Positions 5,415-10,315 of a DNA stretch of 10,315 nt are shown in pieces (position 1 is the first letter of the stretch; every line of letters starts with the position of its first letter). The DNA is from Nostoc cf. edaphicum LEGE 07299. Its GTDB lineage: Bacteria > Cyanobacteriota > Cyanobacteriia > Cyanobacteriales > Nostocaceae. A model generated the notes under the pieces. The model saw nothing but the letters and a program-made list of their open reading frames with translations, ran no database searches and was not told the origin of the DNA. Location: contig NZ_JADEXF010000040.1 of assembly GCF_015207245.1 (NCBI RefSeq), forward strand, positions 1 through 10,315, read 5' to 3'. The translations under genes were made by a program, and so were the position numbers.

Positions 5415-6156
5415 ATGTCAACTTTTGTCTTAGTTCATGGCTCCTGGCATGATGGTTCTGCTTGGCAGGCAGTCATTGATCAACTAGAAGCAAAGGGACA
5501 TCATGCTTTTGCGCCCACGATCGCTGGACATGGCAAAGGCGTGAACAAAAACGCATGCTCAATGCACGCAATCGATCGTCGATTACATTGTGAGTAAAGA
5601 CTTAAACGATATCGTTCTAGTCGGACATAGTTTCGGTGGGACAATTATTGCCAAAGTTGCTGAAGCAATCAGCGATGGCTTCGCCGGCCAAAAGCAACGC
5701 ATTCGACGACTCATCTTCTTCAATGCCTTTGTCCTCAATGATGGTGAAAGCCTCAACGATAACACCCCACCGCACTCTCAAGCGTTATCCGATCAGCTAG
5801 CGAGACAATCGGGCGATCATACGGTGATGCTACCTTTTGAGATTTGGCGAGAAGCGTTTATCAACGACGCTGACCTCGAACTGGCTCGATCGAGTTACGC
5901 ACAATTATCGCCCCAAGCGTATCAACCGTGGCTTGACAAGTTAGACCTAAAGCAGTTTTACTCGCTGCCCATCCCCAAAAGCTACCTCTACTGTACCGAA
6001 GACAACGTCCTTCCTCAAGGCGATTGGGGTTGGCATCCCAGAATGTCTAGCCGCTTGGGACTATTTCGGTTGGTGCAAATGTCCGGTAGTCATGAGGTGA
6101 TGTTTTCCAACCCGGTCGGCTTGGCAGAAAAGATGATTGCGGCAGGGCGCGACTAG
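5415..6156 (+). pseudogene. Alpha/beta hydrolase interrupted by a frameshift
   Basis: Two overlapping frames together make one alpha/beta hydrolase of about 245 residues. Frame 1 (5415-~5550) gives MSTFVLVHGSWHDGSAWQAVIDQLEAKGHHAFAPTIAGHGKGVNKN, with the oxyanion strand and HGSWHDGSAW cap. The other frame resumes at about 5552 with HAQCTQSIVDYIVSKDLNDIVLVGHSFGG (nucleophile Ser in GHSFGG). It runs to SHEVMFSNPVGLAEKMIAAGRD, with the catalytic His in GSHEVMF, an acidic pair in CTEDNVLP, and TAG 6154-6156. The break lies near 5545-5552 in AAAAACG; the second frame is +1, fitting a small deletion (two or five bases) or one extra base. In frame 1 the protein stops after 60 residues at TAA 5595-5597. 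The rest is well conserved with no further stops, so the lesion is recent or a sequencing error. An internal GTG at 5590 could start the second part, but that piece would lack the first strands of the fold. Confidence 0.85.
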
Positions 6157-6269
6157 CTGATGGTTGAGATGAACAACAGACAATCGCTTATCCCCGAAAC
6201 AAGGGCGCTAACCGATCAGAATTTGACCAACTGTTCACCGTTGTCTCCTACCAGGAATACCAAAAAACT

Positions 6270-6545
6270 ATGACCTGCGAACATCTCAACAATCTAACTG
6301 TAGAAAACCTGATTTCTAAAGCAGCTTATCTCGTATTTCGTTGTGAAGAGTGCATTAAAATAAATAGCCGCTGGGTACACCTTTGGATTTGCCAAACCTG
6401 TGGCAAAATGCTGTGCTGCGATTCCTCTAAGCATCAACATGCTCGTCGTCATTATGAAGCAACCAATCATGCAGTGGTTAGTTCGGCTGAATTGGGGGAG
6501 CAGTGGTTATGGTGTTTTGCAGATGAACAGGGAAAAGACTATTGA
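6270..6545 (+). CDS. UBP-type zinc finger protein (stand-alone)
   Basis: 91 residues; almost the whole protein is a ZnF-UBP domain. Visible metal-ligand candidates in order are Cys3 and His5 (TCEHL), Cys25 and Cys28 (RCEEC), Cys41 and Cys44 (CQTCG), Cys49/Cys50, and the histidines in SSKHQHARRHYEATNH (54, 57, 61, 67). The W-x-H-L-W-I-C-x-x-CG and CCDSS...HA..HY..TNH..VSS.E patterns are diagnostic. In eukaryotic deubiquitinases and HDAC6 this fold binds the free C-terminal glycines of ubiquitin. Bacterial stand-alone members have no known partner and may bind other free C-termini (inference). The Shine-Dalgarno is weak (AGGA at 6252-6255). The frame is open upstream to 6168 without a better start. 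The neighbours give no functional hint. Confidence 0.88.
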   Translation: MTCEHLNNLTVENLISKAAYLVFRCEECIKINSRWVHLWICQTCGKMLCCDSSKHQHARRHYEATNHAVVSSAELGEQWLWCFADEQGKDY

Positions 6546-6600
6546 TAGCGATTCTGATTTCATCTAGATTTCCTTCTCATTTCTTCAACATGTTCTCCTC

Positions 6601-7554
6601 ATGTGGGTGATTTTCATGGCTGTTTCTAATCAAAGTACTCCCATTGACATCGTTTGGCCCAGTTTGCCCTTAGCAGCTTGGCAGGATACCTATGCAACTC
6701 TCCATCTATGGACGCAAATCATCGGTAAAATCCGGTTGGCACTGGCACCTAAACTCAATCACTGGTGGCAATCTACTCTTTATGTCACACCGCGTGGACT
6801 AACAACCGCTTCAATCCCTTGCGGAACTCGTAACTTTCAAATTAGCTTTGATTTTCTCGACCATCAACTACAAATCGACACTAGCGACGGCATTACTAAA
6901 AGAATTGCACTGGCTCCTCGCTCTGTGGCAGATTTTTACCAAATGGTGCTAACTACATTGAGCGACATCGGCATCGAAGTTCAAATCTGGACAATGCCGC
7001 AAGAAGTGTCAGAACCAATCCCGTTCGATCAGGACTATCAACACGCAGCTTATGATCCGGAATATGCACAACGGTTCTGGCGAATTCTTGTGCAAGTCGA
7101 TCGGGTCATGACCTTATTCCGTTCCCAGTTTATTGGTAAATCCAGCCCTGTACATTTTTTTTGGGGCAGCTTTGATCTTGCTGTGACTCGTTTCTCTGGT
7201 CGTCGTGCGCCAGAACACCCAGGGGGAATTCCGAATATGGCAGATTGGGTCACGCGCGAAGCCTATTCACACGAAGTCAGTAGCTGTGGTTTTTGGCCAG
7301 GAGGTGGGTCAGTTGTGGAGCCTGTTTTTTACGCTTATGCTTACCCTACGCCGGAAGGGTTCCATGATTACCCAATCCAACCCACAGAAGCTTTTTACAG
7401 CTCAGAGATGCAAGAGTTTATCTTACCCTATGAATCCGTGAGACAAACTGACGATCCAGATGCAATGCTCCTTGCTTTTTTCCAAAGCACCTATGAAGCA
7501 GCAGCCAATTTAGGACATTGGGATCGAGTTGCGCTGGAGCATACTCAAAGTTGA
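6601..7554 (+). CDS. DUF5996 family protein
   Basis: 317 residues from ATG 6601, or 312 from ATG 6616, which has a weak GTGGG ahead; the domain begins at WPSLPLAAWQDTYATLHLWTQIIGKIRLAL (19-48), so either start gives a complete protein. Conserved blocks include KLNHWWQSTLYVTPRGLTT, FDFLDHQLQI, the central SPVHFFWGSFDLAVTRFSGRRAPEHPGG (about 182-209), REAYSHEVSSCGFWPGGG, and the end FFQSTYEAAANLGHWDR. I recognise these as the DUF5996 family, which is widespread in bacteria as a single-copy, ~300-residue cytoplasmic protein with no assigned reaction. The many conserved Trp, His and Glu residues (NHWW, HFFWGSFD, EHPG, EAYSHE) suggest an enzyme active site, which is inference. No signal peptide or membrane segment. 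It is not obviously linked to its neighbours. Confidence 0.88.
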   Translation: MWVIFMAVSNQSTPIDIVWPSLPLAAWQDTYATLHLWTQIIGKIRLALAPKLNHWWQSTLYVTPRGLTTASIPCGTRNFQISFDFLDHQLQIDTSDGITKRIALAPRSVADFYQMVLTTLSDIGIEVQIWTMPQEVSEPIPFDQDYQHAAYDPEYAQRFWRILVQVDRVMTLFRSQFIGKSSPVHFFWGSFDLAVTRFSGRRAPEHPGGIPNMADWVTREAYSHEVSSCGFWPGGGSVVEPVFYAYAYPTPEGFHDYPIQPTEAFYSSEMQEFILPYESVRQTDDPDAMLLAFFQSTYEAAANLGHWDRVALEHTQS

Positions 7555-7573
7555 ATGTTGGAACTTACTAAAC

Positions 7574-7602
7574 TCAAGTTGGCTAAAACAAAGACAACTT
7601 GA
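7574..7602. promoter_or_regulatory. Inverted repeat ahead of the NTF2-like gene
   Basis: Perfect 8-bp arms TCAAGTTG (7574-7581) and CAACTTGA (7595-7602) separated by 13 bases, ending just before the Shine-Dalgarno of the gene at 7620. The size and spacing suit a dimeric repressor or activator site of MarR/HxlR/TetR type overlapping the leader, but no regulator gene is present and no promoter boxes are clear. Confidence 0.35.
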
Positions 7603-7619
7603 ATAGAGGAGAAATTCAA

Positions 7620-7997
7620 ATGTCAGACAAAAATAAAGCCATCTTAGAAGAGGCAAACGCGGCGATCGCCCAAGGCAACAATGAAGGATTCTTGTCGTTC
7701 TGCGCCGACGACATGGAATGGACATTTGTAGGTGACAAGACCCTTAAAGGAAAAGAAGCCGTTCGCCAATGGATGGCAATGACATACATAGAGCCGCCAA
7801 AGTTTAGGGTCGCTAACTTAATCGCTGAGGGTGATTTCGTCACGGCACTCGGCGACATCACCATGAAGGACGAAGACGAGAAGGCGGCTGATTACTCGTA
7901 CTGCGACATCTGGCACTTTCATGGCGGCAAGATTGTCGAATTAAGAGCTTTTGTCATCAAAACCGAGGTCAAGGATGAAACCAGCAGCGCGGCGTAA
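7620..7997 (+). CDS. NTF2/SnoaL-like protein
   Basis: 125 residues from ATG 7620, with AGAGGAG at 7605-7611 eight bases upstream (the in-frame TTG at 7599 lies before this site and is rejected). The pattern is the cone-shaped NTF2-like fold: a long N-terminal helix (MSDKNKAILEEANAAIAQGNNEGFLSF), CADDMEWTFVGDKTLKGKEAVRQWM (28-52), then strands ending in YSYCDIWHFHGGKIVELRAFVIK (90-112). Asp-Trp in the DDMEW motif and the DIWHF-x-x-G-KI core are typical of SnoaL-like polyketide cyclase/ketosteroid isomerase relatives. Members act on small hydrophobic molecules or have no known ligand; catalytic residues are not certain here. A 5' partial copy of this gene lies at 1007-1100. Next gene starts 29 bases after the stop. 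Confidence 0.88.
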   Translation: MSDKNKAILEEANAAIAQGNNEGFLSFCADDMEWTFVGDKTLKGKEAVRQWMAMTYIEPPKFRVANLIAEGDFVTALGDITMKDEDEKAADYSYCDIWHFHGGKIVELRAFVIKTEVKDETSSAA

Positions 7998-8026
7998 ATC
8001 ATCTGCAAAAGTCAGGATGTATTCTC

Positions 8027-8230
8027 ATGAAAAACGCAACTTATGTGGAGGCTGCTCGGCGAGGTAGTCACCGCTGGTGGCGGTATCTTCTGGGGCTGGT
8101 AATCATCCTCTTTGCGTGGCTGGTTGTCGGCACCGTTGCCAGCTTACTCGTGGCGATCACCTACAAGGTGTTCAAACGCGACGAGGCATCCGAACCCGTT
8201 TTCCAGAGCCATCAGAAGGGTCGTCGCTGA
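8027..8230 (+). pseudogene. CPBP (CAAX-type) membrane protease, N-terminal fragment
   Basis: 67 residues from ATG 8027 with AGGA ten bases upstream. MKNATYVEAARRGSHRWWRYLLGLVIILFAWLVVGTVASLLVAITYKVFKR has an Arg/Trp-rich cytoplasmic N-terminus and one long hydrophobic segment (about 20-46). This is the usual beginning of prokaryotic CPBP-family intramembrane proteases (WRY-x-LG-x-x-x-I). The catalytic region with the EExxxR and FxxxH motifs and the other membrane helices, normally 200 residues more, is absent. After KRDEASEP the sequence is unrelated (VFQSHQKGRR) and stops. It therefore looks like a truncated gene. It could still be made as a single-span peptide. The assignment rests on the N-terminal resemblance only. 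Confidence 0.55.
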
Positions 8231-8259
8231 TCTCGTCAGTTCGTTGCTGAAGGTCAATT

Positions 8260-8272
8260 TTGATTGAAACAG
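8260..8272 (+). repeat. 13-bp direct repeat, left of SDR
   Basis: TTGATTGAAACAG, repeated exactly at 9035-9047, so the two copies bracket the SDR gene. The left copy overlaps a small hairpin TCAAT-TTTG-ATTGA (8254-8267) and runs into the Shine-Dalgarno (AGGAGA at 8271-8276). Confidence 0.5.
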
Positions 8273-8282
8273 GAGAAACAGG

Positions 8283-9038
8283 ATGATATTGCAAGACAAA
8301 GTGGCGTTAGTCACTGGAGGCGCATCGGGAATTGGCAGAGCAACTGCGATCGCATTCGGTGCTGCTGGAGCCAAAGTGGTCTTCTCAGACATACGCGGTG
8401 TAGAAGGTGAAGAAACTGCTGATTTGATTCGTGAGACTGGGGCGGAATGCTTGTTCGTGAAATCAGATGTATCGAGTGAGGCGGATGTCCGGGAATTGGT
8501 GCAGAAAGCGATCGCGACCTACGGCAGACTCGATTGTGCCTTTAACAATGCTGGCATTGATCTTGCTGTTAAACCACTGCACGAACAATCGATCGAGGAT
8601 TTTGACAAGATCATGTCGATCAATGCGCGAGGAGTATTTCTGTGCATGAAATATGAAATTCAACAGATGCTCACCCAGGGCGCAGGCGCGATCGTGAACA
8701 ATTCGTCCACCAATGGTCTTGTTGCGCTGCCAGGAATCTCTCCCTACGTTGCCAGCAAACATGCGGTGATGGGGCTGACACGCACCGCCGCACTTGACTA
8801 TGCCAAACAGGGCATTCGGATTAATGCTGTTAATCCCGGTCCCATTGCGACTGATCTAATGGCTCGTAGCGCTGACCAGATAGGCATAACGTTCGATGAT
8901 CTTGGGTCTATGGTTCCGATCGGTCGGATCGGTCAGGCAACAGAAATTGCTCAAGCGGTGGTGTTTCTCTGCTCCGACGCTGCCAGCTACATCACTGGGC
9001 AACCCTTAGCGATCGATGGTGGATATACAGCGAGTTGA
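8283..9038 (+). CDS. Short-chain dehydrogenase/reductase (classical SDR)
   Basis: 251 residues, full length for a classical SDR; AGGAGA lies six bases before ATG 8283. The cofactor motif TGGASGIG is at 11-18. Asp36 at the end of the second strand (VVFSDI) favours NAD(H). NNAG is at 88-91, Asn114 sits in SINARG, and Ser142, Tyr155 and Lys159 (YVASK) complete the catalytic tetrad. PGPIATDL (185-192) and YITGQPLAIDGGYTAS form the substrate loop and the C-terminus. It catalyses an NAD-linked alcohol/ketone oxidoreduction; the sequence resembles the glucose 1-dehydrogenase/3-oxoacyl-ACP reductase-like group, and the real substrate cannot be read off. Cytoplasmic tetramer in the family. A scrap of a paralogue lies at 5284-5343. 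It may form a loose unit with the NTF2-like gene upstream. Confidence 0.95.
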   Translation: MILQDKVALVTGGASGIGRATAIAFGAAGAKVVFSDIRGVEGEETADLIRETGAECLFVKSDVSSEADVRELVQKAIATYGRLDCAFNNAGIDLAVKPLHEQSIEDFDKIMSINARGVFLCMKYEIQQMLTQGAGAIVNNSSTNGLVALPGISPYVASKHAVMGLTRTAALDYAKQGIRINAVNPGPIATDLMARSADQIGITFDDLGSMVPIGRIGQATEIAQAVVFLCSDAASYITGQPLAIDGGYTAS

Positions 9039-9047
9039 TTGAAACAG
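9035..9047 (+). repeat. 13-bp direct repeat, right of SDR
   Basis: Exact second copy of TTGATTGAAACAG (first at 8260-8272), covering the SDR stop codon. Recombination between the two would cut the SDR out cleanly. Confidence 0.5.
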
Positions 9048-9096
9048 TTCTATCTAGAACATGAAACCATAGCCCTCTACACACAAGGATATTGCG

Positions 9097-9458
9097 ATGC
9101 GTAGACTCGTGAGTTCACCAGATGCCGTTGGCAACCTCACCTTTCAAGACACTGAAGTTCCTACTCCGAAAGCTAACGAGTGCTTGATTCGCGTCAAGGC
9201 ATTTTCGATGAATAGGGGCGAACTTAAGCGATCGCAAAATGATCCACTGGGCACCTTCGCCATGCAGCTTGCTCGGATGATGGGAGCCAGCGTCGTTGCC
9301 CAAATTCGTCAGCCAGCGCAAGAAGCATTTGTGGGAGATTACGGCGCGGATGAACTGGTGGTGTTGATCGAGCAGTTTCGTGGCGTGAAGCAGACGTAAC
9401 GTCGGCTGATTTGATTGGGCGCAGATTTTCAGGTAAGGCTGTGCTGCATGTGGACTAA
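9097..9458 (+). pseudogene. Quinone oxidoreductase (zinc-less MDR) relic with two internal deletions
   Basis: The ORF at 9097-9399 starts as a medium-chain dehydrogenase: MRRLVSSPDAVGNLTFQDTEVPTPKANECLIRVKAFSMNRGELKRSQNDPLG (1-52) is the GroES-like N-terminus. It then jumps to TFAMQLARMMGASVVAQIR...FVGDYGADELVV (53-89), a Rossmann segment that normally follows the nucleotide-binding GASGGVG. About 85-90 residues, including that glycine motif, are missing, yet the frame is kept. After ELVV the ORF ends in an unrelated tail. In another frame the true C-terminus appears: VSWREADVTSADLIGRRFSGKAVLHVD (from about 9375) ending at TAA 9456-9458. A second, out-of-frame deletion of the region between is therefore implied. 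No NADPH site remains, so no activity is expected. Shine-Dalgarno AAGGA and ATG 9097 are intact. Confidence 0.82.
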
Positions 9459-9527
9459 TTGTTGTTCATCGGCTGAGTCATGTCAGCCACCTAAGAATAG
9501 ATTATCACTGAGCTTTATTTGCAAAGA

Positions 9528-9905
9528 ATGAAACGATTTACCTTGTTTACTTTCCTGTATCTCGCGCTGGGAGTTTGTCTAACGGCGATCGCACTTGGAT
9601 ACCCAAACCTGCCTTCGGGTCTTCAAAGAAGCTTGTTCATCAGTGCAGGAACCTCCTACATTTTTTGTTTCCTCAGCACCTTCCCATTTTGGCGCGAGAG
9701 GACGATCCGCTTCTATCGCAGACGGAATTCAGCGGTAATTCTACCCTGGTTGGTGATTGGATTCTATATTGTTTGGATGATCTGGGAGGTTCAGAGTCAG
9801 AACTGGACAATGGAAGCCATTTTAGGAGCATTTTCGCGGCTAATATTTGTCTTAGGGTTTGCAGAAATCATTGTGATTACATGGCAAGTGAATTCTGAAC
9901 GTTAG
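9528..9905 (+). CDS. Small four-helix membrane protein, unknown function
   Basis: 125 residues from ATG 9528 (the in-frame TTG at 9519 would add three). Four hydrophobic spans at about 4-25, 35-55, 68-88 and 97-119. The basic loop RERTIRFYRRRNS between spans 2 and 3, and the KR at the N-terminus, put both termini and this loop in the cytoplasm by the positive-inside rule. No cysteine pair, catalytic motif or recognised family signature; Trp-rich spans 3 and 4 (PWLVIGFYIVWMIWEV) are the most distinctive part. There is no clear Shine-Dalgarno before ATG 9528. It stands alone after the oxidoreductase relic and just ahead of the inverted-repeat element. I do not recognise it; it looks like one of the many small hydrophobic proteins of cyanobacteria. 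Confidence 0.65.
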   Translation: MKRFTLFTFLYLALGVCLTAIALGYPNLPSGLQRSLFISAGTSYIFCFLSTFPFWRERTIRFYRRRNSAVILPWLVIGFYIVWMIWEVQSQNWTMEAILGAFSRLIFVLGFAEIIVITWQVNSER

Positions 9906-9911
9906 GGTCTA

Positions 9912-10022
9912 AATCGAATGGCACTAAGTTAAGACACAGCCCTTGCCCAGAATGGGTTCCCAGCCTGGAGGCTGGGAACGAGACTAAACAAGCCTTTGGG
10001 CTTTTCTTAGTGCCATTCGATT
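9912..10022. mobile_element. MITE-like 111-bp element with perfect 17-bp inverted ends
   Basis: AATCGAATGGCACTAAG (9912-9928) is the exact reverse complement of 10006-10022. Between them lies a second perfect hairpin with 10-bp arms, GTTCCCAGCC (9956-9965) and GGCTGGGAAC (9970-9979), around a four-base loop, followed by ACGAGA. A third, weak hairpin lies near the right end. No coding capacity. The inner hairpin resembles a palindrome I associate with dispersed repeats in cyanobacterial genomes. No convincing target-site duplication borders the 17-bp ends. It follows the stop codon of the membrane-protein gene by seven bases, so it may also serve as that gene's 3' end. Confidence 0.65.
9990..10005 (+). 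terminator. Possible weak Rho-independent terminator
   Basis: AAGCC (9990-9994), loop TTTG, GGCTT (9999-10003), then T residues. The stem has only five pairs and the T-run is short, but it lies inside the inverted-repeat element after the gene ending at 9905 and could end its transcript. Confidence 0.3.
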
Positions 10023-10267
10023 CTGCGCCGTTTCACCTTTAAATGGATCGTAATACAAACTACTTCTCGGATGAGTTGGTGAAAAATATCGCTATCATTG
10101 CACCTTTAATCAATGAAGCACTTAGTTTCGTCGATCACAAATAAGTTGCAGAATTAGCACGCGATGGCGCAAAGCGCCCGCCCAAAAGGCGATCGCACCT
10201 TGGCGTTTTTGAAACACTATTTTAGCAGCAATCGAGTAATGTCAAACTCATTAATTTTACAACACTC
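10023..10267. other. Stretch without a recognisable gene
   Basis: Together with the element before it, this fills the gap after 9905. It contains a HIP1 site (near 10190), a small GC-rich palindromic patch GGCGCAAAGCGCC (10165-10177), and an AT-rich run before the right-edge start codon. A 33-codon ORF (10043-10144) reads MDRNTNYFSDELVKNIAIIAPLINEALSFVDHK; it has no Shine-Dalgarno and no known relatives, so I do not call it. Confidence 0.5.
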
Positions 10268-10315
10268 ATGAAAACATTTGCGTTCCTCCTGGCTCTGCCA
10301 ATCAGCTGTCTCTTA
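10268..10315 (+). CDS. Possible start of an exported protein (cut by window edge)
   Basis: ATG 10268 opens a frame to the edge reading MKTFAFLLALPISCLL. A lysine followed by a hydrophobic run is what the n- and h-regions of a signal peptide look like, and the Cys could be a lipobox (L-P-I-S-C is imperfect). There is no Shine-Dalgarno and only 16 codons are visible, so it may be chance. Confidence 0.4.
   Translation, partial: MKTFAFLLALPISCLL

Noticed and set aside
5535..5560. Programmed ribosomal frameshifting in the broken hydrolase
   Set aside because: The resumed frame is +1 and the site is not a standard slippery heptamer; a small indel is simpler.
10043..10144. 33-codon ORF in the right-hand gap
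   Set aside because: No ribosome-binding site, no recognisable family, short enough to occur by chance.
1..10315. tRNA, rRNA, riboswitch or CRISPR array
   Set aside because: I saw no clover-leaf with a TTCGAATCC-type arm, no rRNA sequence, no riboswitch core and no repeat-spacer array on either strand by eye.

Overview
The window reads as cyanobacterial chromosome. The octamer GCGATCGC (the HIP1 palindrome that is over-represented in many cyanobacteria) occurs at least nine times in about 10 kb, for example at 445-452, 1034-1041 and near 1905, 7662, 8346, 8507, 9227, 9583 and 10190. Protein families and codon use fit a filamentous or Leptolyngbya/Nostoc-like cyanobacterium; the genus cannot be fixed from the sequence. 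All convincing genes are on the + strand; minus-strand ORFs look like shadows.

Layout. The left edge holds the C-terminal end of an intradiol ring-cleavage dioxygenase (to 245), then a lipocalin-like protein (276-764). 765-1100 holds two gene relics: a glutathione S-transferase lacking its middle, run directly into a partial copy of the NTF2/SnoaL-like gene that is intact at 7620. Then come a chloroperoxidase-like alpha/beta hydrolase (1218-2054), a pirin (2161-3054) overlapping a small uncharacterised helical protein (3047-3460), half a rubredoxin gene (3470-3580), and a YcaC-like cysteine hydrolase (3640-4305). An AraC-family regulator is dead (4352-4669) and is followed by a small cupin (4705-5073). 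5172-5343 contains C-terminal scraps of an alpha/beta hydrolase and of a short-chain dehydrogenase, and 5415-6156 is a frameshifted alpha/beta hydrolase. The right half has a UBP-type zinc-finger protein (6270-6545), a DUF5996 protein (6601-7554), the NTF2/SnoaL-like protein (7620-7997), a short CPBP-protease-like N-terminal fragment (8027-8230), an intact SDR (8283-9038), a quinone-oxidoreductase relic with at least two internal deletions (9097-9458) and a four-helix membrane protein (9528-9905). A 111-bp element with perfect 17-bp inverted ends (9912-10022) is followed by mostly empty sequence and perhaps the start of an exported protein at the right edge.

Taken together this is an accessory cluster of small redox, hydrolase and cupin enzymes of the kind used on aromatic, quinone-like or electrophilic small molecules. 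The genes mostly have their own Shine-Dalgarno sites and leader gaps, so they look like single genes or short operons rather than one long operon. The strongest unexplained feature is the density of truncated and internally deleted copies in the gaps between intact genes. Some of them duplicate genes still intact in this same window. A 37-bp repeat derived from, or shared with, the rubredoxin tail precedes both the pirin and the cysteine hydrolase. I see no convincing novel defence or CRISPR-like system. The interest lies in this mosaic of gene duplication and decay and in the pirin-linked small protein.
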